Positions 51,136-59,533 of a DNA stretch of 64,000 bases are shown here, piece by piece. The position numbers and the translations under genes are program-made. Source of the stretch: a virus. The stretch covers positions 41,491 through 105,490 of the IMG/VR virus record IMGVR_UViG_3300021425_003021; one strand, 5' to 3'. Position 1 is the stretch's first letter; each line of letters begins with the position of its first letter. Under the pieces are notes generated by a model. It was not told where the DNA came from and did no database searches. It worked only from the letters and a program-made list of their open reading frames with translations.

Positions 51136-53070
51136 CTATATACCAAAGTTTCCAGATATGTTACTAGTCCAAGGTTTACTATCATCCCAAAGTGGACTGT
51201 AGAAATATCTGTTAGGGCCGCCCCATATACTGTCTTGGTTATCCCAAGTTATATCTGATGAAACAGTTATAGTGCCAACCATGCCTGCGTGATTACTGCA
51301 TTGATAATAATATGTGCCAGGTAAAGTTGGAGTCCATTGTACTCCATTGCCACCGTATGATCCTTGTCCTATTGCAGCTGGAGTTGTAACCTGATTGCCT
51401 GTGCCAGTACCTGCTGTATCTTTGATGTATAATGGGTGTGATACGTCAGCATTATTAATAATTGACAAAGTGTCACCTACTTTTACAGCTATTGAGTCGT
51501 TTGCTCCTGCTACTGATCCATTTCTGTCATTACCACTTGTAGTCCATTCAGATGTACCATTGTTAATAACGCTAACATTGTATGCTTCTGCTGTAGTAGC
51601 ATCGTCGTTAATCTTTTCGTCTTGGGCGTTTGCTTCCATATATGATTTTACTTGTGCAGGAGTCATTCCTGGATTTGCTTCTAATACACAAGCAATCATA
51701 CCTGCTATTTGCGGAGACGCCATACTTGTACCGGATATTTTCATTAATTTATAATTACTGTCTAGTGGAGAATCTGGTCCGCCGTAAGTATTGTATAAAG
51801 AACTAGTACCATTGTTATCTGTGCTTCCTACACTGATAATTTCTGTACCTGGAGCATATATGTTAACACCTGGTCCTGCACAACTGCTTTCAGCTTTTTG
51901 CTCTAAATTATTGGTATATGTAAAATCAATATTACCTACCATAAAGGCGTTCTCGCTATAAGGACTACTGCCTCGGAATATATATTCTTGTCCGCTACCA
52001 AAATTACAAGTGTCATTGTAATGGTCACCTGTACTACTATCGATATAATAATAACTATTGCCTGCTGCGATACAAAAAATAATTCCTTCATCTAGGCATT
52101 CTTGTAAATCTGCATCAACGCTTGCCACTCTAACATTTATACGTCTAGATAATCCTAAGACAGGAACCACTCCTACATTTGCCCAAGCATTATTACTACT
52201 GCTGCCATAATCTGCCCACGTCCAACTGTTTCCTAAAAACACACCACCAACTGGGGTTCCTCTACTACCACTGTAACCCCAACTGGCATTAACAACTGTT
52301 GGTCTTTTAACACCAGTTTTAGGATCTATTGGTTTGTTACGATGCCATAATTTGATTACATCAAAACAATCATTTATACTTATTCCTGTACCACTATCGC
52401 CACTGCCTTCTAATCCGTTAACCTTTACACTGTAAATTTGTGCATCTCTTGCCCATCCTTGTGTACGGCCTGCAACAGTGCCTGCACAGTGACTGCCATG
52501 GCTGTCGTAATCTCTATAGTGATTCACGCTCTGTGTTCCTGATAAACCGCTTGCTGCATACCAGTCTATTTGGTTAACTCTGCTTACACCTGCGCTATCT
52601 GTAAATTCAGGATGGTCAACTTGTATACCACTGTCTTGAATTACAACATCAACACCTTTACCTGTAAGTGTGTAATTGAAATCTTTTGTTATTGTAGCTA
52701 CTCCAGATCCGTAAGGATCGTTCTTTGAAACTCCTCTAACAAGCCCCCAGTTTAAATCTTCTGATAGTCCACTTGACGTGCTTTTCCTCCAAGCTGAACT
52801 TGTTTGAATTGCATTAAAACCTATTTCAATATCGTCTCTATCCTGTGGTGGAATTTGTACATCATCGACTCTACTGTCATTTCTTAATGCTGTTGCTTCA
52901 GCTTCTGTTAACGCATAGTGTGTATTTCTTTTTGAACCAGGTCTAGCATTTGCTATATCTACACTTCTACCTGGTATATCGCCTGCACCTGTTGATGCAA
53001 TCATTTCTGCATTAAAAGCATCATAATCAACACCTGCTTTAAGTGTTACAATATACTCTATCTCGCTCAT
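51136..53070 (-). CDS. Subtilase (S8) protease fused to a cupredoxin-like domain
   Basis: 644 residues. The N-terminal ~80 residues (YIVTLKAGVDYDAFNAEM, NTHYALTEAEATALRND) resemble an inhibitor-I9 propeptide. The S8 triad is D~142 (VVIQDSGIQVDHPEF), H~191 (DSHGSHCAGTVAG) and S~447 (ISGTSMASPQIAG). The last ~110 residues form a cupredoxin-like domain with SHPLYIK (His) near 544 and QCSNHAGM (Cys, His, Met) near 595, a full type-1 copper ligand set. AAGGAG precedes the ATG, and it follows the tail fibre gene by 9 bases. No signal peptide is visible. Because it sits beside a fibre gene, I infer virion-bound self-processing or degradation of host surface protein. Confidence 0.85.
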   Translation of the reverse strand: MSEIEYIVTLKAGVDYDAFNAEMIASTGAGDIPGRSVDIANARPGSKRNTHYALTEAEATALRNDSRVDDVQIPPQDRDDIEIGFNAIQTSSAWRKSTSSGLSEDLNWGLVRGVSKNDPYGSGVATITKDFNYTLTGKGVDVVIQDSGIQVDHPEFTDSAGVSRVNQIDWYAASGLSGTQSVNHYRDYDSHGSHCAGTVAGRTQGWARDAQIYSVKVNGLEGSGDSGTGISINDCFDVIKLWHRNKPIDPKTGVKRPTVVNASWGYSGSRGTPVGGVFLGNSWTWADYGSSSNNAWANVGVVPVLGLSRRINVRVASVDADLQECLDEGIIFCIAAGNSYYYIDSSTGDHYNDTCNFGSGQEYIFRGSSPYSENAFMVGNIDFTYTNNLEQKAESSCAGPGVNIYAPGTEIISVGSTDNNGTSSLYNTYGGPDSPLDSNYKLMKISGTSMASPQIAGMIACVLEANPGMTPAQVKSYMEANAQDEKINDDATTAEAYNVSVINNGTSEWTTSGNDRNGSVAGANDSIAVKVGDTLSIINNADVSHPLYIKDTAGTGTGNQVTTPAAIGQGSYGGNGVQWTPTLPGTYYYQCSNHAGMVGTITVSSDITWDNQDSIWGGPNRYFYSPLWDDSKPWTSNISGNFGI

Positions 53071-53079
53071 GGAGTCTCC

Positions 53080-54993
53080 TTAGTGTAAGTCTACCCAAGC
53101 ACCGTTAGCATATCCTTGGAATTTGTTTGTCGTTGTGTTATAAATCATGTCACCGTTTTGTGATGCAAGTAGATCACGTTCTGTAGTTGTAAATGATGCA
53201 AATCTCACTGGTGATTGTGTTATTACAACTGCATTACCTGCAGTAAGATTCAAATTACTTGCAGCAGTAATTTCAGGAGTACCTGTGCTTGTACTTTCAA
53301 AACTGTCCGCAACAACCTTATTTGTAACATACAAATTGTTTTCTACTGTAGCATCGCTTTGTAAAGTTACCGCAGGAGTTATTGTGATACCACTACTATC
53401 GCTTGTGTCTATAATTGAACCTGAATATGTAATATTACCCAAGTCTGCAGGTTGAACTGCACTATCTGCTAAAGCACCTTGAGCACTAGTAGCTGCATCA
53501 GTAATTCCATAACCTGCTAAAGTTGTTGGGGTACCTGCTAACACACTCCATTGTATACTGCCGTCTGTACCGTCAATAATTACTGTGCTATCGTCTGCAT
53601 AAACACTACCTTTTAGATCACCTGTTACATTACCTACAAATGTATCACCTGGCTGTACAGCAGTATCTGCTAAAGCACCTTGAGCACTAGTAGCTGCATC
53701 AGTAATTCCATAACCTGCTAGTGTAGTAGGTTTACTTGTAAGTGCAGCAAATGTACCATCAAAGTCTGCAACAATTGTAATGTCGCCTTCAGCATTTGAG
53801 CTGGTGCTAATACCTGTTCCGCCTAAAATTAGGAAACTTTCTCCGCTGTTTATAAGTCTAACAGCACTATCATCTGCACCGACACCAATATTTCCAATGC
53901 CACCGCTGCCACCTGATCCTGCAACATCTACATCGTTTACCCATTCGCTACCGTTGTATTTTAATACCTGACCTGCTTGTGGATTAGTTGTGATTACGTT
54001 GCCTAAATCGGTAATATCGTTAGGAGCAAGATTTAGTTTACCTGCAACTCCGTCAACTAGTATTGTAGAATCGTCTGCTGCAAATGTACCTTTAAATGCA
54101 GTAGCCTGTACTTCTCCAGCAAATAGCCCGTCGCCTTTTACATCCAATGTTGCTGCTGGGGTGTATGTACCAATACCAAAACGTCCAGTGTTGGTGTGAA
54201 CTAGATATTCTGCCTCTATATCAAACTGGCCGTTTGTGCTTGTACAAATTAAAGTTTTGTCGGTACCAAATGCAAGACTATTATGATAGTATTCTCCATT
54301 TATGTCATCACGTCCGCCAAAAATAGCCGATTCGTAATATGTAGAGCTAATATCAGTTGTTGCTGTTTTTTCTAAAAACAATTTGGAAACATCGTTATTT
54401 CCTTTGATTTTCATACTGAATACACTATTAGGATTTGTACTTTTTATGTCAAAGCTTTCTGCCACACTGAATACTGTATTAGTTGAATTAGTAATATTTC
54501 CAACATTATCTAAAGATAATGTGCCAACTGTTGCTGATTCTGCATTGACAGTGTTATTCACACCGTCTACAATCACTGCACTGTTGTCGCCAAACACACT
54601 ACCAGTCAAATCACCGTCAAAATTACCATTAAACAATGTTGCAGCCATTGTAGTTGCATTGACATAACCGCCTGCGTCAATATTTAAATTTACATCAATA
54701 CTTCCTGTTGCATTAATATTGCCTGTAGTATCAATATCGCCTGTTCCAGTAATATCGTAGCTGTTTAAATCTAAATTACCGCCTAATTGAGGAGTCGTAT
54801 CGTTAACAATATCGGTGATGCCACCCCCGCCACCTGCACTAGATATTTCATTACCACCTACAGTAGATCCGTCACCAATCCATACCGGAGAAACCCCAGC
54901 ACTATCATAGTCTGTAACGTAAATTAATTCACCTAATTCTGGGGTGTAAGACAACCTTTCGGTATTGGTGCCTCTTTTTATTCTCAAAGCCAT
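53080..54993 (-). CDS. Tail fibre protein
   Basis: 637 residues. The N-terminus (IKRGTNTERLSYTPELGELI) is a short attachment-type domain. The middle holds shaft repeats, including two copies of PTTLAGYGITDAATSAQGAL (from a 57-base DNA repeat), plus TVIVDGVNN-type turns. The C-terminus is MIYNTTTNKFQGYANGAWVD, a common fibre-tip ending also found in 14375-15820. GTAGGAG precedes the ATG at 54991-54993, with an ATAAATAC box behind. Shaft and end motifs make it a fibre; its partner is the subtilase gene nine bases downstream. Confidence 0.8.
   Translation of the reverse strand: MALRIKRGTNTERLSYTPELGELIYVTDYDSAGVSPVWIGDGSTVGGNEISSAGGGGGITDIVNDTTPQLGGNLDLNSYDITGTGDIDTTGNINATGSIDVNLNIDAGGYVNATTMAATLFNGNFDGDLTGSVFGDNSAVIVDGVNNTVNAESATVGTLSLDNVGNITNSTNTVFSVAESFDIKSTNPNSVFSMKIKGNNDVSKLFLEKTATTDISSTYYESAIFGGRDDINGEYYHNSLAFGTDKTLICTSTNGQFDIEAEYLVHTNTGRFGIGTYTPAATLDVKGDGLFAGEVQATAFKGTFAADDSTILVDGVAGKLNLAPNDITDLGNVITTNPQAGQVLKYNGSEWVNDVDVAGSGGSGGIGNIGVGADDSAVRLINSGESFLILGGTGISTSSNAEGDITIVADFDGTFAALTSKPTTLAGYGITDAATSAQGALADTAVQPGDTFVGNVTGDLKGSVYADDSTVIIDGTDGSIQWSVLAGTPTTLAGYGITDAATSAQGALADSAVQPADLGNITYSGSIIDTSDSSGITITPAVTLQSDATVENNLYVTNKVVADSFESTSTGTPEITAASNLNLTAGNAVVITQSPVRFASFTTTERDLLASQNGDMIYNTTTNKFQGYANGAWVDLH
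53463..53519 (-). repeat. 57-bp perfect direct repeat, copy 1
   Basis: This stretch occurs again unchanged at 53664-53720, 201 bases away (67 codons). Both copies lie in the tail-fibre gene and encode the same GYGITDAATSAQGALAD segment. The perfect DNA identity suggests recent duplication or conversion, which could change fibre length. Confidence 0.85.
53664..53720 (-). repeat. 57-bp perfect direct repeat, copy 2
   Basis: Second copy of the repeat described at 53463. It is in the same reading frame, so a recombination between the copies would delete or add 67 codons without a frameshift. Confidence 0.85.
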
Positions 54994-55020
54994 ATGAAAC
55001 TCCTACAGTAATACTTTAAT

Positions 55021-55028
55021 GTATTTAT
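55021..55028 (-). promoter_or_regulatory. Candidate late promoter box ATAAATAC (reverse)
   Basis: GTATTTAT on the forward strand, 27 bases before the fibre start at 54993. The fibre's GTAGGAG site lies between. Confidence 0.5.
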
Positions 55029-55051
55029 CACCGATAGGATATTATCTACTT

Positions 55052-55348
55052 TTACTTGTTCAGCTTTAAAAATCTCTTTGTTCGTTTTGTTATATCTTTT
55101 TTGAGGCGATCTACATCTAATCTAAAATCTACAGTATCAATTTTATCATTATACTCTTCTAAAAAAGCAGAAATAATGTCGGCTGGGTCTTCGGTGGTCT
55201 TTTTATTGTGAACATCGACTTCCCAAATTTTACCATCTAAAAAAGTGACTACAACAACACTTACATATTCAATTGGAAGATAGTCGTAGTCAACTTCGTC
55301 TAGTATTTCGTCCCAATTTGTTTCATCTAAATCGGTATGTTTAGGCAC
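55052..55348 (-). CDS. Conserved small phage protein, unknown
   Basis: 98 residues, acidic at the start (DETNWDEILDEVDYDYL) and basic at the end (KKDITKRTKRFLKLNK). A beta stretch VSVVVVTFLDGKIWEVDVH lies between. Comparable small proteins lie in the core of marine T4-like phages; I cannot name the family. It overlaps the next upstream gene by 8 bases. A 58-base gap separates it from the fibre gene and contains an ATAAATAC box. Confidence 0.55.
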   Translation of the reverse strand: MPKHTDLDETNWDEILDEVDYDYLPIEYVSVVVVTFLDGKIWEVDVHNKKTTEDPADIISAFLEEYNDKIDTVDFRLDVDRLKKDITKRTKRFLKLNK

Positions 55349-55961
55349 TTTCAGTTTTCTTTGTTGTTTTTCTTTTTGTTGGAACTAATTCTTCTGCTTG
55401 TTCTCTTAGTGCTTTTGCTTCTTTAAACAGTGCATCAGCTTGTGATCTATATTGTGCAGCTAATTGCTCGTTTGTAAGCACTTCTGACGATTCTTCTGTA
55501 GCAGGAGTATTATTTTCTGCATATACACTAGCTGGATCAACTGACTCAGTATCTGCTTGAACTGTTTCACCGTCTGGTCCTTTAATTGCAAGATCTGCAA
55601 CAGTAACGCCTTGTTGTTCTGCAATTAGATTGTTTAGTTCATCTAAACTAATCGAATCATTTCCTGTAGGAGTCATTTCTACCATATTTGTTGGAACTTT
55701 TCTAATTTTTCCAGTGGTATGAAATCCTGCTAACATATTTCTTCCGTCAGGAAGATAGGCTCTTGCCATGGCTTCACCGAACTCAACTGCATCTTGTCCA
55801 GCAGCTGATTCAACGGTTCTAATTAATGAATCGTGTTCATCGGCATTTAAATTTTCAGTCTGTACAATTAAACATTGATCAGGTTCGCCTGGTACTACTC
55901 TGTAAGCAACAACAACTTTGCGCTTATTTGATTTGATTCTTCCAACGTGTTTAAGTGCCAT
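55341..55961 (-). CDS. Conserved phage protein (MALKHVGRI type), unknown
   Basis: 206 residues from the ATG at 55959-55961, chosen because GGAG precedes it and the longer frame to 56039 runs into another gene. MALKHVGRIKSNKRKVVVAYRVVPG and GRNMLAGFHTTGKIRKV are typical of a protein widespread in marine T4-like phages. The last third is Glu/Ala-rich with a Lys-rich tail, suggesting a coiled coil. No catalytic motif is seen. It is co-transcribed with small core genes on both sides. Confidence 0.65.
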   Translation of the reverse strand: MALKHVGRIKSNKRKVVVAYRVVPGEPDQCLIVQTENLNADEHDSLIRTVESAAGQDAVEFGEAMARAYLPDGRNMLAGFHTTGKIRKVPTNMVEMTPTGNDSISLDELNNLIAEQQGVTVADLAIKGPDGETVQADTESVDPASVYAENNTPATEESSEVLTNEQLAAQYRSQADALFKEAKALREQAEELVPTKRKTTKKTESA

Positions 55962-56202
55962 TAGTGGTCTCCGTTTCTGGTTCAGCAGCAGCTTGTGCAG
56001 ATTCTTGTGCTTCCTTGGCTTGTTTAGCTTGTTCTTCAACCTGTTTTAGGAAGCCATCTAATTTGTTATAAAGAGCACCGACATTTGCAAGCTCATTTGC
56101 TTTAAATGTTCCACGCTCTGTAGCAAGTTCAATTACAGCTCTTGCCAAAGCTAGATCTTGAATGTTTAGTTCATTTGGATCTGGTTGTGTTTGTTCAGTC
56201 AT
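55951..56202 (-). CDS. Conserved small phage protein, unknown
   Basis: 83 residues. The body DLALARAVIELATERGTFKA followed by LANVGALYNKLDGFLKQVEE is helical, and the C-terminal ~25 residues are Ala/Glu/Gln-rich coiled coil. GGAGT precedes the ATG. It overlaps the next gene by 11 bases, and both resemble a gene pair conserved in T4-like marine phages. Function unknown. Confidence 0.6.
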   Translation of the reverse strand: MTEQTQPDPNELNIQDLALARAVIELATERGTFKANELANVGALYNKLDGFLKQVEEQAKQAKEAQESAQAAAEPETETTNGT

Positions 56203-56242
56203 TACTCTTTTTACTCCTTGTATAATATATATATTTTCGTGA

Positions 56243-56518
56243 CTATCTTGTGTATTTCAAATGTGGACAAGCTAACATAAAGAAACTCATTTCTTTTGTA
56301 TGTTCAAAACCCACTGTGGTTACACCTTTGATGCTATCGTCTTTTATACAGACATTATCGCCTATAAAATATCTGCCAGACAAGTTATCTTCAATCCAGT
56401 CAGACAAAACTGCTTCGATATTATAAGTTTTATCCAAGTCTACAGTTTCAAAGTTAGGAGGACAGAAATTTACTTTTCTTATTCCTAATACATCTAATGG
56501 ATTAATTTTTACTTTCAC
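56243..56518 (-). CDS. Small hypothetical protein
   Basis: 91 residues overlapping the 3' end of the VWA/metallopeptidase gene by 4 bases. Strands such as LSGRYFIGDNVCIKDDS and GVTTVGFEHTKEMSFFML suggest a compact beta protein, with isolated cysteines at 18, 57 and ~84. No family is recognised. It is part of the reverse-strand operon. Confidence 0.5.
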   Translation of the reverse strand: MKVKINPLDVLGIRKVNFCPPNFETVDLDKTYNIEAVLSDWIEDNLSGRYFIGDNVCIKDDSIKGVTTVGFEHTKEMSFFMLACPHLKYTR

Positions 56519-57828
56519 GCAGCCTCCTCATAATGTGCTGTCATTCCAAACGGCGCTTCTAATGCTTTATCGTGATGACTATGAATAACAAATAATGTAT
56601 CACAATAGTCTGGATCACCCCAACTATCCCAAGCATACCCGTCTGTAAACATTAGAAACTTTTTAGGCTGAATATCTTGATCTTTCATATATGTCCAGTT
56701 TACCATAAAGTCGGTACCACCGCCGCCCATTACTTCATACTCGTTTATATCATCGCCGGTATCTGCAGAAAATTCTTGTTCATTGTAAACTTTTGTATCA
56801 AAACACCATACAGTAATCTTGTAGTCTTTGTATTCGTCCATGATACCTTTAACTTCACTTAGGAAATCTTTTGCTTGAGCATCACCAATAGAACCACTCA
56901 TATCAATGGCAACACACAAGTCGATTGTTTCTTCGAAATTCATACCAGGCAAAATAGCACCAGTATGCCATCCTTTACGTGAAGGCCGAATAAATGTGTA
57001 ATCGCTTTTGATAGAACTTTGAATTTGTTGACGTAACAATTGACGCCAGTTCATTTTAGGTTCTGTTAATTCTTTAATTAATCTTTGAATTTCGCCTGGA
57101 GTATTTCCAGCACCAGCACTTTGTGCTGCTGCCATCATTGCTTCTTTTATTTCATCTTTGATACGCTGTTTTTCAGATTCGGACATTGCCTGTGATTCAC
57201 TTTTAGTATCACCTTCTGAATCATTGTTGCTTCCAGGACCTTCGCCCCATTCAAAATGCTCGTCTAGCATTTCTCCTAATTGATCAATATCAATCTTTTC
57301 TGCATTCTCAAATAGTTCATCATACACTTCTTCGCTGGTCCATCCATCGTATTTAAAGTCTTGGAAACATTCGACTAGTTTTGGTTTTGTGCCAATACGG
57401 TCTCTAACCAACATATTATTTACAATGTAATCACAAGCTACGTTGTATAGATAAGGATTTCTGTCTTCGCGGCGTGTTAAATGGTCAAATACCATATGCA
57501 AAATTTCGTGTGCAATAACAAACTCAATTTCTTTATTGTCCATTGCATTAAAGAATTGAGTATTAAAATATAGGTTACGTCCGTCAACTGCTGCTGTAGG
57601 AATAAATTCATCTGCTGCTGTAATACGCAAACGAGTTGCCATATTACCAAAAAACGGATGACGTAGTAGTAAACCTACTCGTGCAGTAATAATCCGATCC
57701 AACACTTCTTTTTGCATCACTTCTAATTGTTCTGGAGTGATATTTGGATCCGGTTCCCAGTTTTTTAATTTACTTGCTGTTTTGTCTGATGACATTTGCA
57801 TTGCTACATTGTAAGTAAAATTAGACAT
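56515..57828 (-). CDS. Metallopeptidase-like/VWA-domain protein (MoxR partner)
   Basis: 437 residues from the ATG at 57826-57828; an in-frame ATG 12 bases earlier lacks the GAGGA site. EIEFVIAHEILHMVFDH at ~110-125 contains HEILH (117-121), a zinc peptidase-like motif. The central ~60 residues are Ser/Glu-rich. DLCVAIDMSGSIGD near 300 is a MIDAS-type VWA metal site and KFLMFTDGYAWD the later strand. The next gene upstream is a MoxR ATPase. By family knowledge the two act as a chaperone/maturation pair; targets are not known. A promoter with TTGACA and TATATT (16-base spacer) precedes it. Confidence 0.75.
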   Translation of the reverse strand: MSNFTYNVAMQMSSDKTASKLKNWEPDPNITPEQLEVMQKEVLDRIITARVGLLLRHPFFGNMATRLRITAADEFIPTAAVDGRNLYFNTQFFNAMDNKEIEFVIAHEILHMVFDHLTRREDRNPYLYNVACDYIVNNMLVRDRIGTKPKLVECFQDFKYDGWTSEEVYDELFENAEKIDIDQLGEMLDEHFEWGEGPGSNNDSEGDTKSESQAMSESEKQRIKDEIKEAMMAAAQSAGAGNTPGEIQRLIKELTEPKMNWRQLLRQQIQSSIKSDYTFIRPSRKGWHTGAILPGMNFEETIDLCVAIDMSGSIGDAQAKDFLSEVKGIMDEYKDYKITVWCFDTKVYNEQEFSADTGDDINEYEVMGGGGTDFMVNWTYMKDQDIQPKKFLMFTDGYAWDSWGDPDYCDTLFVIHSHHDKALEAPFGMTAHYEEAA

Positions 57829-57858
57829 TGTATTCCTCATTGTTCAGTGCTCTATAGT

Positions 57859-57886
57859 AATATAACATATTTAATTTAAATGTCAA
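57859..57886 (-). promoter_or_regulatory. Sigma70-type promoter (reverse)
   Basis: On the reverse strand TTGACA (57886-57881) and TATATT (57864-57859), with a 16-base spacer. The predicted +1 is ~57852, giving a 24-base leader with GAGGA before the VWA gene start at 57828. Confidence 0.6.
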
Positions 57887-57901
57887 CCTCAGAATAGAAA
57901 G

Positions 57902-57927
57902 TGTGGACAGTACGAATACTGTCCACA
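57902..57927 (-). terminator. UUCG-loop hairpin, likely terminator or RNA stabiliser
   Basis: An 11-bp perfect inverted repeat closes a four-base loop that reads UUCG on the reverse-strand RNA. It lies 10 bases after the stop of the MoxR gene and is followed by CTTTCTATTCT. UUCG loops are exceptionally stable. The modest U-content leaves either Rho-independent termination or 3'-end protection possible. Confidence 0.65.
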
Positions 57928-57936
57928 TATGGCTCA

Positions 57937-59025
57937 TTAAACAGTTTGGGCAGCCTTGATATATTTGCCGTAACGGTCATGAAACTCGTCGAAGCAACTA
58001 ACTGCATCTGGATCAATTGGAAGATTGTATTGTGTAAGAGCAAGTTTAATACCCATTACAACAAGTTCAGTCTCAAAATTATCCATTGCAAACCGTAAAA
58101 AATTGTTAACTTTGTTATCAAATTTCTTATCATTTGCATCGCTTGCTTCTTTGAGCTCATAGCAAAGAGAAACAGTTAAGGAATACTTAGCACTGATTTC
58201 CTGTGTTTTAATCTCTTTAACTTTGCCTGCCAAGATATCACTTGGATTAGGCATATTTGCCGCTACTTTTCTATGAGCCATAAATTTTACAGCCAAACCT
58301 TCTCCTACTGCACCTGCAACTAGGTCTGTAGTAGTAGATTCATCTGTATCATCTTCATCTAGTAATTCACTTACAAAACTCCAGCTACGAGGAGTAGCAA
58401 ATGAGCGACTAGGAGATTTAGGATCAAAATCATAAAGATCCTGTTTAGCAAATTGCAAATATCCAACAACGTCTGTGTTTACTTTGTTAGATACAGCCCA
58501 TTCAAACCAGTCGTCAAAGTTGACTGCTAGTTCCAAATGAACAAAGCGATTTGCAAGCGGAGCAGGCATACGATATGTTACACCTTTATCTGCTTCGCGG
58601 TTACCTGCTGCAACGATAATAACGTTATCAGGTAATTTGTATTGTCCTACTCGACGATTTAAAATCAACTGGTATGCTGCCGCTTGTACTGCTGGCGCTG
58701 CGGAGTTCATTTCGTCAAAAAATACAACAATGTTATCGTATTGTGATGCTAGTTCTTCTGATGGAAGCTCACTCGGAGCACCCCAAACCATAGTGCCCGA
58801 ATTGCTATCAAAATAAGGAATACCTTTAATGTCTGTAGGTTCCCAAAGAGACAGTCGAATATCAATCAAATAACTGTTAGGTAGGCTATCTGTGATTTGC
58901 GAAATAATATCTGACTTGCCAATACCTGGAGGCCCCCATAAAAAGATAGGGCGTTTCTTTTGCATTGCACGAACAATACTTTTCTTTGCACGGTTCGGGC
59001 TTACAGTTCTTGTCATAGTATCCAT
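57937..59025 (-). CDS. MoxR-type AAA+ ATPase
   Basis: 362 residues. FLWGPPGIGKSD at 28-39 is the Walker A loop and IVVFFDEMNSA near 100 the Walker B with DEMN, typical of MoxR. YRMPAPLANRFVHLEL holds the arginine-finger-like region (NRF). Together with the downstream VWA protein the pair resembles MoxR/VWA chaperone systems found in bacteria and in many T4-like marine phages. AAAGGA is ~7 bases before the ATG, and a TTGACG/TAATAT promoter lies upstream. A UUCG hairpin follows the stop codon. Confidence 0.85.
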   Translation of the reverse strand: MDTMTRTVSPNRAKKSIVRAMQKKRPIFLWGPPGIGKSDIISQITDSLPNSYLIDIRLSLWEPTDIKGIPYFDSNSGTMVWGAPSELPSEELASQYDNIVVFFDEMNSAAPAVQAAAYQLILNRRVGQYKLPDNVIIVAAGNREADKGVTYRMPAPLANRFVHLELAVNFDDWFEWAVSNKVNTDVVGYLQFAKQDLYDFDPKSPSRSFATPRSWSFVSELLDEDDTDESTTTDLVAGAVGEGLAVKFMAHRKVAANMPNPSDILAGKVKEIKTQEISAKYSLTVSLCYELKEASDANDKKFDNKVNNFLRFAMDNFETELVVMGIKLALTQYNLPIDPDAVSCFDEFHDRYGKYIKAAQTV

Positions 59026-59060
59026 TTTAGTGATCCTTTCTAAATCAGTGCTTGTACTTT

Positions 59061-59089
59061 ATATTAGCAGTTAGATTAAACTACGTCAA
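59061..59089 (-). promoter_or_regulatory. Sigma70-type promoter (reverse)
   Basis: TTGACG (59089-59084), 17 bases, then TAATAT (59066-59061), inside the 3' end of the upstream gene. The predicted +1 is ~59054, with a 29-base leader to the MoxR start at 59025. Confidence 0.6.
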
Positions 59090-59468
59090 CCTTTTTGTAA
59101 AGTTTACGAATGTTTACACGGTCTTCAAATCCAATGCCTTGCTTCCAGAGAAAGTAATCAAAGTCTTGATCACAATCAATATCGTCGCCTTCTGCATCAG
59201 CAAGGAACTCTATAGCCTTTTTCCAGTTGCAATCACAAAACCGCATAGTTGCTGCAACTTGCTTGCGAAACTCTGCAAGATTATCAGCTTCGATACGAGC
59301 TTCTTCCTTTTGGTTATACTCCATAGTAGAAACCAAACTATCCCAGACTTCTTGCTTCTCAGCAGGTGTGTACTCTGCCCAGTCATCAAAGAAACGCTGT
59401 GTAGGACGGAACCCATATGCATCTTTGTGTAGATCTGAAATAATGTTATCTTCATAAGTGTAAGACAT
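59076..59468 (-). CDS. Conserved small phage protein, unknown
   Basis: 130 residues, acidic and helical (EEARIEADNLAEFRKQVAAT). One CDCNW (cysteines at ~78 and 80) and a tail of ~30 residues with DFDYFLWKQGIGFEDR. It resembles small conserved proteins of marine T4-like phages, but no function is known. GAGGG precedes the ATG. It has its own GGTTGAC-type promoter, and its 3' end holds the -35 of the MoxR promoter. Confidence 0.6.
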   Translation of the reverse strand: MSYTYEDNIISDLHKDAYGFRPTQRFFDDWAEYTPAEKQEVWDSLVSTMEYNQKEEARIEADNLAEFRKQVAATMRFCDCNWKKAIEFLADAEGDDIDCDQDFDYFLWKQGIGFEDRVNIRKLYKKVDVV

Positions 59469-59504
59469 TTTGTAACCCTCTTTGTCTTGTTGCCCTATAT
59501 ATAT

Positions 59505-59533
59505 AATATAGCGTAACTTACATCAAAGGTCAA
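59505..59533 (-). promoter_or_regulatory. Sigma70-type promoter, GGTTGAC class (reverse)
   Basis: TTGACC (59533-59528), preceded by GG, 17 bases, then TATATT (59510-59505). The predicted +1 is ~59498, with a leader containing GAGGG before the start at 59468. Confidence 0.65.

Noticed and set aside
57913-57916. Treating the hairpin as an operator for a regulator
   Set aside because: The UUCG loop on the reverse-strand RNA and position after a stop fit an RNA element better than a protein binding site.
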